DNA of 64,000 nucleotides from Carposina sasakii (lineage: Eukaryota; Arthropoda; Insecta; Lepidoptera; Carposinidae): positions 1,116,001-1,180,000 of the forward strand of contig CP053162.1 of the NCBI GenBank assembly GCA_014607495.2, given 5' to 3'. The translations under genes and the position numbers were made by a program. Positions within the stretch are counted from its first letter, which is position 1, and each line of letters begins with the position of its first letter. The notes beneath the pieces are model-generated. The model was given only the letters and a program-made list of their open reading frames with translations. It did no database searches and was not told the DNA's origin. Below are positions 1 to 10,076 of the stretch, in pieces.

Positions 1-145
1 TTAATAAAATTTGCCATGAAGATAGCTGACACCCTGGATTAACACATAGGTTACTTTTTATCCAGCAAAATATTTTTATCCCGGATAATTTCGACATTTT
101 ATTTTTTCTGCAGTCCACGCGGACGAAGTCGCGGGCGTCCACTAA
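1..145 (+). repeat. Helitron-like 3' end fragment
   Basis: The stretch contains 'tttttatcccggataatttcgac' spread over 75-95 and ends with a short hairpin (GGACG ... CGTCC) followed by CTAA at 142-145. The same module recurs at 32336-32657, 53284-53598 and 63530-63685, where the end is CTAG. A terminal hairpin plus CTRR fits non-autonomous lepidopteran Helitrons. The class is inferred; the repetition is seen directly. Confidence 0.6.
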
Positions 146-273
146 TAAATCATAAATCAATTTCATTTCATTTTGTATCAGTTTTTTCTTTTTTTCTTTT
201 TTTTTTAATGAAGTTTTTTCTAGCTTTAAAAGAACTTTTGAGCTCTAAACCAAGAGATTACAAAAAAAGAGAG

Positions 274-360
274 TATGCCTGAATTCTTTAGTCGACGTCG
301 ACTCTTACGACATGGAAGGAGATGCAGCTGATGTATATATAGTGAAGCCCCGTAAAACAA
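274..360 (+). repeat. Fragment of dispersed repeat family F
   Basis: The text 'gactcttacgacatg', 'ggagatgcagctgatgta' and 'tgaagcccc' is shared with copies at 19705-19925, 30355-30560, 31620-31735, 38700-38920 and 49120-49320. The longer copies start with 'cggctgtgtt(c/t)cc' and describe a repeat of about 210 bp. No coding potential is seen. It could be a SINE or a LINE 3' end. Confidence 0.6.
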
Positions 361-605
361 TGGATGTTTGCAATAATTTATTTCTATAAATAAATAAATA
401 CCCATATTATACGTTTCGTTTGTTTTAACTACTCTGTGCCTCTATTGATTAGGCAGCTTCAGTTTAAATCAGCATCGAATGAATCTAGCAGAGAGAGCTA
501 AACTTGAAGTTTTTCTTTTGACGTCTAGAGTATAGGTTTATCTGACGATTTTGATAAAACTTGACAGCCTTAGGGCTTAGTTCAGGTTTATACACATAGG
601 CTATA

Positions 606-642
606 GCCGTTCATGTGGAAGAAGCCGCGGGCGGCCGCTAGC
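606..642 (+). repeat. Degenerate Helitron-like 3' terminus
   Basis: The sequence 'gccgcgggcggccgctag' resembles the terminal hairpin plus CTAG of the Helitron-like family, but the body upstream is not recognisable. Tentative. Confidence 0.3.
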
Positions 643-1081
643 AAGTTAATGTTTGAATAGGGAGATTCCACAGTTTGTAAGAAAGGTCCCTAATGTGGAA
701 TGTTCCGGAAATCACCTCAACATTATAAGTACATTAGGATCCGTTCTCAATATCAGGGGAACATTAGCAAGATGGACCTACAATTCAATCTTCACATTTA
801 CCCGTAATGGTTATTTTTAATTTATGATTGTTTCAATTATATTGAATGAGAGCTGTAAAAAGATTGGTTCCATTTGAAACTTCTAAGTTAATTGTTAAAT
901 ACAGTCAAATGTATTGTATCTATTATTGCGAGCTCCAAAAACCTAGACTGTTAAAAAATTTGATTTGACAGCAAAATGTATGGAATATCAAATTTAGACA
1001 ATGTTTCGTTTAAACAATGCCTAATATCTTACGTTCTAACACGGTTTTGGTTTAAATATCAGTTTGATATAATTTCTTCAA

Positions 1082-1350
1082 TGCTGATCTGGGAGTGAAA
1101 AAAAAAGTGTACTCGTAATACTGCTTCTCTTTCCGGGCATACTGTACACGTCAGTAGAGGGACAAAAGGGTCCTGGTGTTTTGTAGGCGATGGCCGACCA
1201 CCTGTATCTACTAACCGAACTTGTACATCTCAACTATACCCTCAAAATTGGTCAGAAGTGGCACCACGTGGTTCTATCGGCCCTTGGTACTCTGCCTACC
1301 CCGTAAGGGAAACAGGCGTGATTATATGTATGTATGTATGATATAATAGA
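1082..1350 (+). repeat. Dispersed repeat family E
   Basis: Shared blocks are 'gggcatactg', 'gggacaaaagggtcctgg', 'gtgttttgtaggcgatgg', 'aattggtcagaagtggca' and 'ttctatcggcccttgg'. They recur at 15945-16075 and 46310-46560 (minus) and at 62295-62420 and 63250-63510 (plus). No reading frame is conserved. It is probably a non-autonomous retroelement or a LINE tail. Confidence 0.65.
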
Positions 1351-3291
1351 ATATTTAGTAGGCTGGAAGAAATGTCTATTGGATATTAAGTATTTATGCT
1401 CACTATATTCTACCTTATACTACACTATATTTGACCTACCTTATAATATGATTATTCATTATGAATTTTAGTGTAAAGAATAAGAAATAGGAAATAAAAT
1501 CCGTAATAGCAGCCCGAAGTGGAATAAAGCTCGTTTCTGAAGCCATCTTAAAATTGAATTCATTCAGACGATATTTTTCAGAGAAAGTAAATTTTATATT
1601 GATAGTAGATTTCCTCAACCGGGCTTTAGTGATAAATGGGTTTTTAAGAAACGCGTTATTTCGATTGAAATAACGGTTTTAACGGTTTTTATAAAGTGCT
1701 TTCTTCGATAATATTAGCGACTTTGATAGAAGTATAAAAAGTTGATGCCTAAAAAAAGTGTCATGTTCCGATTGATTCATAAACGCTAAGGCAAAAGTAC
1801 TGACGCTAGAAACGTGATATTTGGACTGTAGCTTCCTTTTATGACGTATAGGTCACTAAGAAGGGGTGTCCCAAAAATCCCACGGAAATTTGAAGAAGTG
1901 ATATCGGCACTTTTGATAATTAATCATTACCATGCGGGACTTCACTAAAATAGGTATATCAGCTGCATCTACTTTCGGACATAGTGTAAGAGTCGACTAA
2001 GGAACTCAGGGGCATTCTATCAGGTGACTTGTCAACGTTAGATCTCCTACGTGATCCTGCAGCTTTGCCTATCTTATTTTAATCTATCGGGAACATTGGT
2101 TGTACCTACTGTATATAACCCGTTTTCACAAATTATCTAAGTTTACAATACAAACCTAGAACATGATAGTTAACAACTTTGTTACTAAGTGTTTCCAGCT
2201 ACATCAGGCAAAGGCTTGCCCACATTAATTGCAATATCCTATTTATTAATAACATAATCCCTACCCCGTAAGGTAGGGTTACCAGATAAAAAAAAACCGG
2301 AGAAAAGGCCTGATTTCCATGGAAAAGTCCTGAGATTTTAAACAGTTTAAGGATTTTCTCTCAAAAACGTATTATTATCGTTTTATACTCTGCGGATCTA
2401 GTTCACGCGTTGCAACTTGCACATCGCACTCAAAGCGGCGGGGTTGTTACCAAAAGATTATTTTTAGTTTGTTTCACTTGGATAAATAACTATAGATTTT
2501 AATTGTTCAATTGTTACGAAAAGAAGATTATTTTTAGTTGGTTTAACTTTTAATTAAAGAGATCTTTGAAAACCTGCGATATCATGAGATACGCGAAATC
2601 GGCCGCAATCCTGAGAAAAGTGGTAACCTGCGTAAAGGATAAAGGCGTGATAATGCATACATGCGACCGATTGCCTCATAGTACAAAAAGCGAAATTATA
2701 AAATAAGAAGACTGTAAAGGAGAGATGTTGAAAATAACTAAATTGCTATCAAATTAATGTTTTTGGACACAGCCAAACCAAAACTAAACCATAACCAAAA
2801 AGATTCCGTAAAGGTAAAAAGTCGTCATTGAACGCGATTGCTCTCCAACAGGAACAATAAACTAAGAGAGTTCATGAGTACATCTACTACTATTCATGAT
2901 ATGCATGCACCCTAACAGCCCACAGATTATATGCGGCCGAATGTTGCCCGGATGCGGAAGCCGAAACCACTGTTTATGACCTAAGTCTAGCCGAGTTGGG
3001 CACAGGAACCGGTATGGAGGAAGAACAAAAAGGAGGTGGCTTATGGTTAGTTTTAAATATCGAATCGAAGATGAATAGTATATTAATTCTTCAAACAACT
3101 TGCCTACATGGAATAAATTAAGAAAGAATAAATATGCAAACCTAAACTATATAGGAAACTATGCGCTAATCGCCTCTACCGGGAAATCTCTAATAGACTC
3201 CTCGAAAGCTTAAGCAGCCAGAATGCTGGTCTTATAATCTGATCTATGATCTCTGAAGTTGATCTAGATCTGTAGTATTGCAATTATTAAG
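1351..3291. other. Intergenic, no gene seen
   Basis: AT-rich sequence. A family F fragment lies on the minus strand near 1945-2080. The phrase 'gtagggttaccagataa' near 2273-2290 looks like the edge of another dispersed repeat. The short frame at 2862-3098 has no recognisable protein features. Confidence 0.5.
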
Positions 3292-3660
3292 CGGTGATAG
3301 CCCAGTGGTTAAGACGTGCACCTTCCAAGCGGGAGGCGTAAGTTCGATCCCAGTCACGGGCCTGTACCAATGAATTTATTTCATGTACAGATTTTAATGT
3401 TGTAAAATTGTCACTTAGCTCGTGTCTCGGAAAGCACGACGAAAGCCGACGCAGGACCAACGGTTTTCGGTCCTGCGTCGGCTTTCTCTTAGGTCGTGTC
3501 AGTTTTCCGTCCCATCGGACTATGAGAGTGAGGGAATAGAGAGTGCATCTATGTTTGCGCACACACTTGTGGACTATAATATCTCCTGCGTACCTGGCCA
3601 ATCTCCGTAGAGATAGGGCCGAAATACGGTCGGAGATCATCATCATCATCATTGGTCATT
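3292..3660 (+). mobile_element. tRNA-derived SINE with internal hairpin
   Basis: A tRNA-like head carries an A-box-like 'tagcccagtggttaag' and a B-box-like 'agttcgatccc' at 3296-3360. The body follows, and the element ends in a (TCA/ATC)n tail at about 3636-3655. This is the standard layout of an insect SINE transcribed by RNA polymerase III. Within the body, 3441-3458 pairs perfectly with 3469-3486 (18 bp, 10-nt loop). A degraded copy of the head and body lies at 56745-56845. Target-site duplications are not clear. The overlapping 121-codon minus-strand frame is incidental. Confidence 0.75.
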
Positions 3661-4030
3661 AACATACCATATGCAATACTTTGTCATGAATGACTGGCAA
3701 ATCAACGCACAGCCTAAACCGACTGATTAGTGCTTATAGCTTGGAGGGTATTTTCGTTGTATGACGTAGGCAATATCGTATCTCCTCCATATTCTTTCTT
3801 TATAACACTAATATACTCGTAGTTAACATTTTGGTGTTTGGACATACGAAGTTATGTGTATGAAAATCAGGGTTAGATTTTCAATGGTTATTCACTTGAA
3901 AACTAGAAAATCGTGAATCTGTCGATGTAATTCGATGTATTATTTTGATATATAGTCTATACCTATATACTTCACTTGGAAGTTTCACATGCAGAAGAGA
4001 AAGAAAGCCACGGTCCAAATACCATACTTA

Positions 4031-4394
4031 GGGCTGACGTACATATGACGAAGCGCAGCGCAGAGAATTTTTCACTGTCAAAGCATTATCGACATTCGTC
4101 ATCCGAGTAATTGACCCGGTGGCTCAGTGGTGAGAGCGCTGGCACGCGGAATGCAGAGGTCGTGGGTTCGATTCCCACCCGGGTGAGGAATTTTTTCCAT
4201 TTCTTTATTAATAATTTTATGACATTATTTACGTTTAACACAATTCGCGTACCCGCGCGCATGCTTGCGCATTTTAGGGTAGCAATTGTGTTAACTGATT
4301 TTCGATATTATTTAAACACAAATAATATCGATAATGCTTTGACGCGACGGTGAAAAATTCTCTGCGCTGCGCTTCGCCATATGTGCGCCGGCCC
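4031..4394. mobile_element. Harbinger-like MITE with long TIRs
   Basis: Inverted repeats of about 62 bp (4031-4092 and about 4326-4394) start GGGCTGACG and GGGCCGGCG. They share the core 'gcgcagcgcagagaattt'. The element is flanked by TTA on both sides (4028-4030 and 4395-4397). A 3-bp TTA/TAA duplication and GG-starting termini are typical of PIF/Harbinger elements. It has no transposase frame and would depend on enzymes supplied in trans. The centre holds a tRNA-like sequence (4113-4185) that also occurs outside this element. Confidence 0.75.
4113..4185 (+). other. tRNA-like SINE head inside the MITE
   Basis: The fold is tRNA-like. Six of seven acceptor pairs form between GACCCGG (4113-4119) and CCGGGTG (4179-4185). 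The D stem is GCTC/GAGC, and the T arm is GTGGG-TTCGATT-CCCAC (4162-4178). The anticodon stem does not close properly and no CCA follows, so a functional tRNA is unlikely. Related copies lie at 42438-42510 (minus) and 30838-30900 (plus), both preceded by 'attcgtcatccgagt', as here. That shared leader shows it is a dispersed element. Confidence 0.7.
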
Positions 4395-5214
4395 TTATAG
4401 CTTCAGTAGTTTTCTCTGCGTTAATGTAGAAAGTAACTTTATTAAATAGAATGACAAATTTAATCTGTTCTGAGTAACAGAAACCGAAAATACTATACCT
4501 ATACCTGTACATTGTTTTGGTAAAAGTTGTTAGTTTGATCCTAGGCACCTAATCTAGTTTGAGGCTTTAGGTCTAAAGTCTCTCGGAGGTAATAACAAGT
4601 AAACGAACTCCGCCTATATTACTTAGTCGGTTATCCAAGTCACCAACGAACCAGAATTTAATAAGAAACTTTAGAGAAGATTATACACTGTCGCGTTGGT
4701 CAATTTTCGTATTTTCCCGCGACCACCGCCAACCAGAAGATACGTTTTTATTTGGATATATTTTAATATTTAAAAGAAACCAGGATCAGTTACCGCGTTT
4801 AATTTAATTACATATCTCATTGTTCCAATTAAAAAAAAAAAAAATCCTTAGTTTTTATATAGTTTTTTTTTTACTTCTTGCCTGTAATAGGGGAAGAGGG
4901 GGCAGCGTTTAAACACTAGGGTTCATACTGATAAAAAACATTGTTTCAGCCATAAGAGGAGATACCAAATCCCTGGTTTCAGCGAAATCCTTGTAACATA
5001 ACTAGGTTAATGTGTTGTGTGGTGTGTTTAAATAAAAATAAATAGAAGAAATCTAAGTATGACAGATATTCGATAAATTTTTCTGTTAAATGTTATTTTT
5101 CATTTTAACACTACAAATGTTTAATTTGTCCGATATTTTATATATTTTGTTCTCAAATGTCAAGTTTAACGGGTGCAAATTTTACAAAGGGTTTGTTAGT
5201 AGTTCCGTTACATT

Positions 5215-5409
5215 GTGACACTCAAAGATTTTGTTTTTAATCCATTATTTAAGGCCTAATTAAACGAACTACACTATTTTTTTCCTGAAAAAATAAAAAA
5301 AAGGGCGGTATATTTTAGAATTTTCCTGCGAAAATTTTCTGTGCTTTTTGCATCAGTCATGGTTTGAAGTCAGCATATCAAAATTTTCTTGGCTGTCAAA
5401 CACACCCTG
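5215..5409 (-). mobile_element. Truncated CAGGGTG MITE, family C
   Basis: It matches one half of the elements at 9630-10076 and 29874-30350 ('ttttcctgcgaaaatttt', 'tggctgtca', then the terminal CACCCTG followed by TA). The other terminus is missing, so it is a truncated copy. Confidence 0.65.
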
Positions 5410-5657
5410 TATGTATTTAAGTGGCGATGGTGCACGTTTACGGAAACGTAGAGTTTTTGCAACTGAACCTAACTTTTTCTTGTTTAGTGCTAACAGCGGT
5501 TTTTATACGTACCAGCAGAAAACAAAACACATAAAAACACGATGGAGCAAGTTACAGAAAAAATACGCACATGACTGTCTTTTAACGTCTCTGTTTATAT
5601 GTGAATAGGTACAGTTTTTTACCTACACCTACCTAAATACTCGTATATATAGTTATA

Positions 5658-6008
5658 CAGGGTGTTTTTCGTTGTCACCCTTAACGAAGGGTACGTACTC
5701 TATACATCAAATAAAGTGAGTTTATGCAAAAAAATTTTTTTAATTTTTTTTTATTACTTGATCGGGCGAAATTTAGTGTCCAGTGTTTATGCTAGTTTTT
5801 TCATAGACACATATTAATTATTTCTCGTGAAAAAATCTTGCCACACGCGTCAATGTGGCATATATGCAGAAAAACGCAGTCTATTTACTTTGGACCCTAA
5901 TATTTTGGAAACCAGACACTTCCCAGGTATGCTTCCATGGAGAAAAATGATCGTGATGATGAGGAATTCCGTAGTTTTCGGGAACGTGGACGACCAAAAA
6001 TCACCCTG
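5658..6008 (+). mobile_element. CAGGGTG MITE, family B
   Basis: It is bounded by TA, starts CAGGGTGTTTTTCGTTG and ends 'accaaaaatcaccctg' before TA. Other copies are 19396-19702, 27704-28079 and 45255-45600, with a tandem pair at 55493-56158. TA duplication and CAGGGTG ends suggest Tc1/mariner mobilisation. The inner body is not an inverted repeat and codes for nothing. Confidence 0.8.
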
Positions 6009-6026
6009 TATGTACACGGCTGTGTC

Positions 6027-6186
6027 CAAAGATCCGGGAGGTGGGCAGCAGCGCCTCCCGTATTGACAACACAGTCCGAAATACAAACTGCGGTCACCAA
6101 CCCGCCTGCCCAGCGTGGTGACTATGGCAGTCTTGTGGCGTGCCCTGGGGAAGGCCTACGTCCAGCAGTAGACTGCAATAAGCTGA
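6027..6186 (+). repeat. RTE-type LINE 3' tail, family G
   Basis: The text includes 'gggaggtgggcagcagcg', 'accaacccgcctgcccag', 'gtggcgtgccctgggg' and 'gcagtagactgcaataag'. It recurs at 16885-17145 and 31195-31405 (plus), and at 37185-37370, 47130-47350 and 61614-61760 (minus). Tails of this type end many lepidopteran RTE-like LINEs and derived SINEs. Confidence 0.65.
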
Positions 6187-6411
6187 CGATAAAACGTACT
6201 TGAAGTAACATGCGACAACAACAACAAAATTGATATTCTAATATCTACAACACAAATTAACTTCATTTTATATTTGCCTAGAGCAAGACTACTTACTACA
6301 TAATGGGTCTATAATAGAATAGGTTTTTTAAATATAAGCAGATACAATAGCAAGAATGAAACAAGACAAAAAGGGTAGAGATATACAGGATATATATGAT
6401 GAGAGGACGTA

Positions 6412-6708
6412 GTGACAAGGATAGAGAAAGGTATGCTTCGATGGTTTGGACATGTGGAAAGGATGGATGGAAGACGATTAACGAAAGAGATATATATGGT
6501 AGAAGTGAATGGCAATGCTGGCAGCGGTCGCACTAGACGAACCTACATAGATCAAATTGGGGATGTGCTAAAAAAAGGGCTAGTCAAGAGCACCCGAAAC
6601 CGGCGAGCATGTATGAAGAATTTAATGAATGTGGATGAGGCGAAAGAGGTATGTTTGGAACGTACTAAATGGAGATCTGTAGTCTCTGCCTATCCCTATG
6701 GGATATAG
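6412..6708 (+). pseudogene. LINE ORF2 C-terminal remnant
   Basis: This 98-codon frame contains 'LRWFGHVERMDGRRLTK' and 'GRTRRTYIDQIGD', with the stop at 6706-6708. The LRWFGHV(E/A)RM signature is typical of the region after the reverse transcriptase in lepidopteran RTE/BovB-type LINEs. The protein upstream is missing, so this is a 5'-truncated insertion. A second, more decayed copy is at 54160-54370. The sequence before it (6190-6360) reappears inverted at 38190-38375, so it belongs to the same element family. Confidence 0.75.
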
Positions 6709-7154
6709 GCGTGAGGTTATGTATGTATGTTGACTTTCAACAAATTAAATATCGCTTGCAAGGCAAACAGCTGTTTATTGTGCGTCTGTGAATTACAGGT
6801 AGAAGAATTCTCGTTAAAGGCATAAATATATTTTTTCACATTTTCTCGGAAAACGCTTCTTTCAAATAAATGTTATTTAAGAATTTTCAGAGAAAACACT
6901 AGTCATCTACGTTTAGAGATTCTCATATGTAATAGGGGACATTGAGAACATTGATACCAAATGGAGAATAGATATGTCAAATCGAAGTCATAGGTTTATT
7001 TCAGTTATGGGTTTAAATTTTTTGGTTTAGCAGTCAAGATTCAGACACACCAGTTAGTTTCTGGTCTTGAGACTTTATTAAATAAAAATAATTTTAATTA
7101 ATAATTTTATAATAAATAATTTATGAATTTTAAACAATAATTATAATCATAATC

Positions 7155-7372
7155 GTCTATCTCCTGTGCTGATGCGGGGCTTAACCAAGGTACATTACCT
7201 GCATCTCCTTCCGTAGGGTCAACTAAGGAACTCTGGTATCCTTCAGGCGATGATAATCTAGCAACATCACTGATCATTTACATCGGCCCCTTTGATAAAT
7301 GTGGCTATGAGATCCACTTTATAATCCTGCTGTTATAGCTACCCCGCTTCGGGAACACGGCTGTGTATATGT
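7155..7372 (-). repeat. Dispersed repeat family F
   Basis: Read on the minus strand it starts 'cacggctgtgttccc' and contains 'ggagatgcaggtaatgta'. It matches the other family F copies over about 210 bp. Non-coding. Confidence 0.6.
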
Positions 7373-7609
7373 ATAATTATAAAAAAGATTTCAAGCCATA
7401 TCTATTGACAATCTGTTATCAATGACCTCGAGCAATGCCCCGCGAAACGTATGGAATATGAAATGTGTGAATTCATGTAACTGTCAGAAACCCGAAGGTG
7501 TGGTATCAATTTACATTTCTGTTATAGAAAAGAGATCGCGAATTTGTATTTTATGACGTGGAGGCAGGATTCGTTCACCTGTGTACATTCACTATTATTG
7601 TAACTATAA

Positions 7610-8233
7610 AGCGATTCACGCACTACGCAGATACGATAATATTTTATCTGCGTACAAAAACTTAATTATCTGACAGCATCACACACTACGCAGACATGAT
7701 AATAGATGAAATAAATTCTTTGAACGGACTAGACTTGTTCTTTGTTGCGGACTGTATATACAGGGTGTTACAATGACTTCGCGATTATTACTTCTGGATT
7801 TATTAGACAGTTCGTCAGAAGAGGATTCCGATTTTGAATTTGATGCACTGGTTGCATTAATATACTAAACGACTAATGTGGATCGAACGACATATAAAGC
7901 TTAAAAAGGACCGAGGCGAATTTAATATCTTCCATGATCTCTCAGATAACAAATTCACAATCTATTTCCGAAATCCAAGGGCAACATTTATGACGATTCA
8001 CGATTTGATTAAAGAAGATGTTAAAAAAAATAATACAACCTGTATTTATCTGCAGATAAAATCTTAGCATATTTGTATCGGCAGATGTTTTATCTGCTCT
8101 GATATTTGTATACGCAGATAATAATTTCACGTCTTTCGATATATGTTGATGCCTGCAAATACTTTATAACGATAAAATACTCGTATATACAGATACGAGT
8201 ATCTTATCGTATCTGAGTAGTATGTGAATCGCT
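7610..8233 (+). mobile_element. Deleted PIF/Harbinger transposon
   Basis: TIRs of about 35 bp start AGCGATTCAC and end GTGAATCGCT, with TAA on both sides (7607-7609 and 8234-8236). These are Harbinger hallmarks. Subterminal regions carry repeated palindromic blocks with 'cagatacgataa' and 'ttatctgcg'. The centre carries the N-terminal part of a transposase (7773-8067), so this is an internally deleted autonomous element rather than a MITE of unknown origin. The family is independent of 4031-4394. Confidence 0.75.
7773..8067 (+). pseudogene. Harbinger transposase N-terminal fragment
   Basis: ATG at 7773 opens a 31-codon frame with an acidic stretch 'DSSSEEDSDFEFD' that stops near 7866. A second frame follows (about 7876-8067) with 'KKDRGEFNIFHDLSDNKF' and 'YFRNPRATFMTIHDLI'. 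The RGEF-x-L-F-DL-x-D-x-KF-YFRM pattern is the familiar N-terminal region of Harbinger/HARBI1-type transposases, ahead of the DDE domain. The catalytic domain is absent, so it cannot be active. Confidence 0.6.
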
Positions 8234-8544
8234 TAAAGGTCTGAACTTCTCAGGAACATGTAATTAAAATACAATTTTATATAATATAAATATAAAAATA
8301 ATTATTTATTTCATAAAAATATTTGTAAATATTTCTAAGTCTGCGCCGTTGTGACTTAAATTGAAGCCAATTTCTCGGTTTAATTAATTAAGATTAGGTT
8401 ATGTTACAACTGTTATTATAATCACACACGAGTTAAGTGAGCGAAGCGAGCGGGTCGCGGTAGCTGCCTAAATATATAAATAAATATAAATAAATGTAAT
8501 TAAAAAAAAACATTTAAAAAAATGTACATCTTTTCCCAGCATTT

Positions 8545-8619
8545 TTTGGCATAAACTTACTTTATTTGATGTATAGAGTACGCACCCTTCGTTTAGGGTG
8601 GCAACGAAAAAACACCTTG
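8545..8619 (-). mobile_element. Truncated MITE, family B
   Basis: Only the terminal part remains ('gatgtatagagtacgcac', 'gggtggcaacgaaaaaac', then CCTTG and TA). The other end is missing. Confidence 0.65.
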
Positions 8620-9629
8620 TATTAAGGTACCTACTCGACTCAATCTCGCCAACCTAAATCTCAAATTTTGTCCATGCAGTGACTTTTGTAGTTATAAAAG
8701 TAAGCTATCATTATTCCGCCATAACATTCGATATAAAGTAATGCCTAATACAGTTTTATTACAGTCTAATGCGATTTTATAGCGGTTTTTATAGATCTAG
8801 AGATGATTTAGTAAGGTACGGTTAGTCTGAGCGAAGCAAAAACTTAGCAACGAGCTAGGCATCAATTCATACTATACCTAATTTTATTTTATTGAGGTAG
8901 AAAAAATCGGAAAGAACGAAATTAGGTTTTTTTATTAGGCACATTCGTGTGTATTACTATTATGAATAGTTTCTAAAGAGTTTTCTACTCAATTCAATAC
9001 TAATATTTACATCAGAGTGTTCACTATAAAAACCCAAAGAAGCAGAGGTTACTCACAGAAAACAAACTCTTTAGTAGATAACAGGACAAAATGAAAAAGT
9101 GTTTACGTCAAATCAAATCTTATAAGTCACTCATCTATAGTAAATATGATTGTGTCTGTTTGACTATTATTATCTTAACTTAATAGTTGAATTTTATTTG
9201 TCTTTGTTGAAGTTTCGTTAAAAATATTTCTGGCACTGTTTTGTCATCACTGCTTCTTCGTTCAAAAATGTTTACTACCACTGCTTTTTCGACTGTGAAA
9301 TTTCTAGCTTTTAAAAAATCAATGATTACATAATTTATAGTTGATTAGCATTAATTAGCTTTTAAAAAACGTGCTAAAAATATATATTTAATTTTAAATA
9401 CGAATAATATTCCGCATCGTAGCAACCGACTACACGTCCGAGACGGCGTAGTAACCCGTAGCAGTGCTACGAATTCCATGCTACGACTTGGCTATGAATC
9501 ATTTTGGAACATTTTACAGAACTTGCCGAGTTTCAGGAAGAGTGTGAAAACAGGTTACAGATACAATATTTGCGATGATATTATAAATGTAAAAGTAAGT
9601 TTGTTTATCTGTTACCTCTTCACGCTATA
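8620..9629. other. Intergenic, no gene seen
   Basis: AT-rich sequence with no recognised repeat except an inverted 'gcatcgtagc...' neighbourhood near 9414-9480. No frame with protein-like composition is seen. Confidence 0.4.
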
Positions 9630-10076
9630 CAGGGTGTTTGTGACAGCCAGGCAAATATTGATACCATGAGTTCAGACCATGATTCTGAGGTGGAAAACAC
9701 TGAAGATTTTCGACAGTTTTTCATTTTTCAGGAAAAAAATTTAGTTCGTTCAATTAGGCCTTAAATAATGACATAAAAATAAAATTTTAACCAAAAGATG
9801 ATTTTCAAAAAAAGTTGCTCGCAAAAATTTTTAAAAAATTGATCAACCCTAATGGAGAGTCACAATTGATCCAAAAAACAGAAATGGACCACACAATAAC
9901 TAATAAGCCCATTTAATTAGTCACAGGATCGCCCGATACAATTAGCGCGGAGAGCAAAGATTACTGAAAATCATATCAAAAATACATTTCCTGCGAGTAA
10001 TAACACTGTCGTATAACTCAACAGAATGGTACTTGTTCAGCATTTCAGTATTTGCCTGGCTGTCACCTACACCCTG
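9630..10076 (+). mobile_element. CAGGGTG MITE, family C
   Basis: It has TA flanks and inverted termini of about 25 bp starting CAGGGTGTTTGTGACAG, with 'gccaggcaaata' just inside. A second complete copy in the opposite orientation is at 29874-30350, and a half copy is at 5215-5409. It codes for nothing. Probably mobilised by a Tc1/mariner transposase. Confidence 0.8.

Noticed and set aside
4111..4353. Possible functional tRNA gene
   Set aside because: The anticodon stem does not close, one acceptor pair is missing, and dispersed copies share the same leader and trailer, so it is a SINE head.
7758..7772. CAGGGTGTTACA as a MITE terminus
   Set aside because: It resembles family A, but nothing further matches and no second end exists; it lies inside the Harbinger element just before the transposase start.
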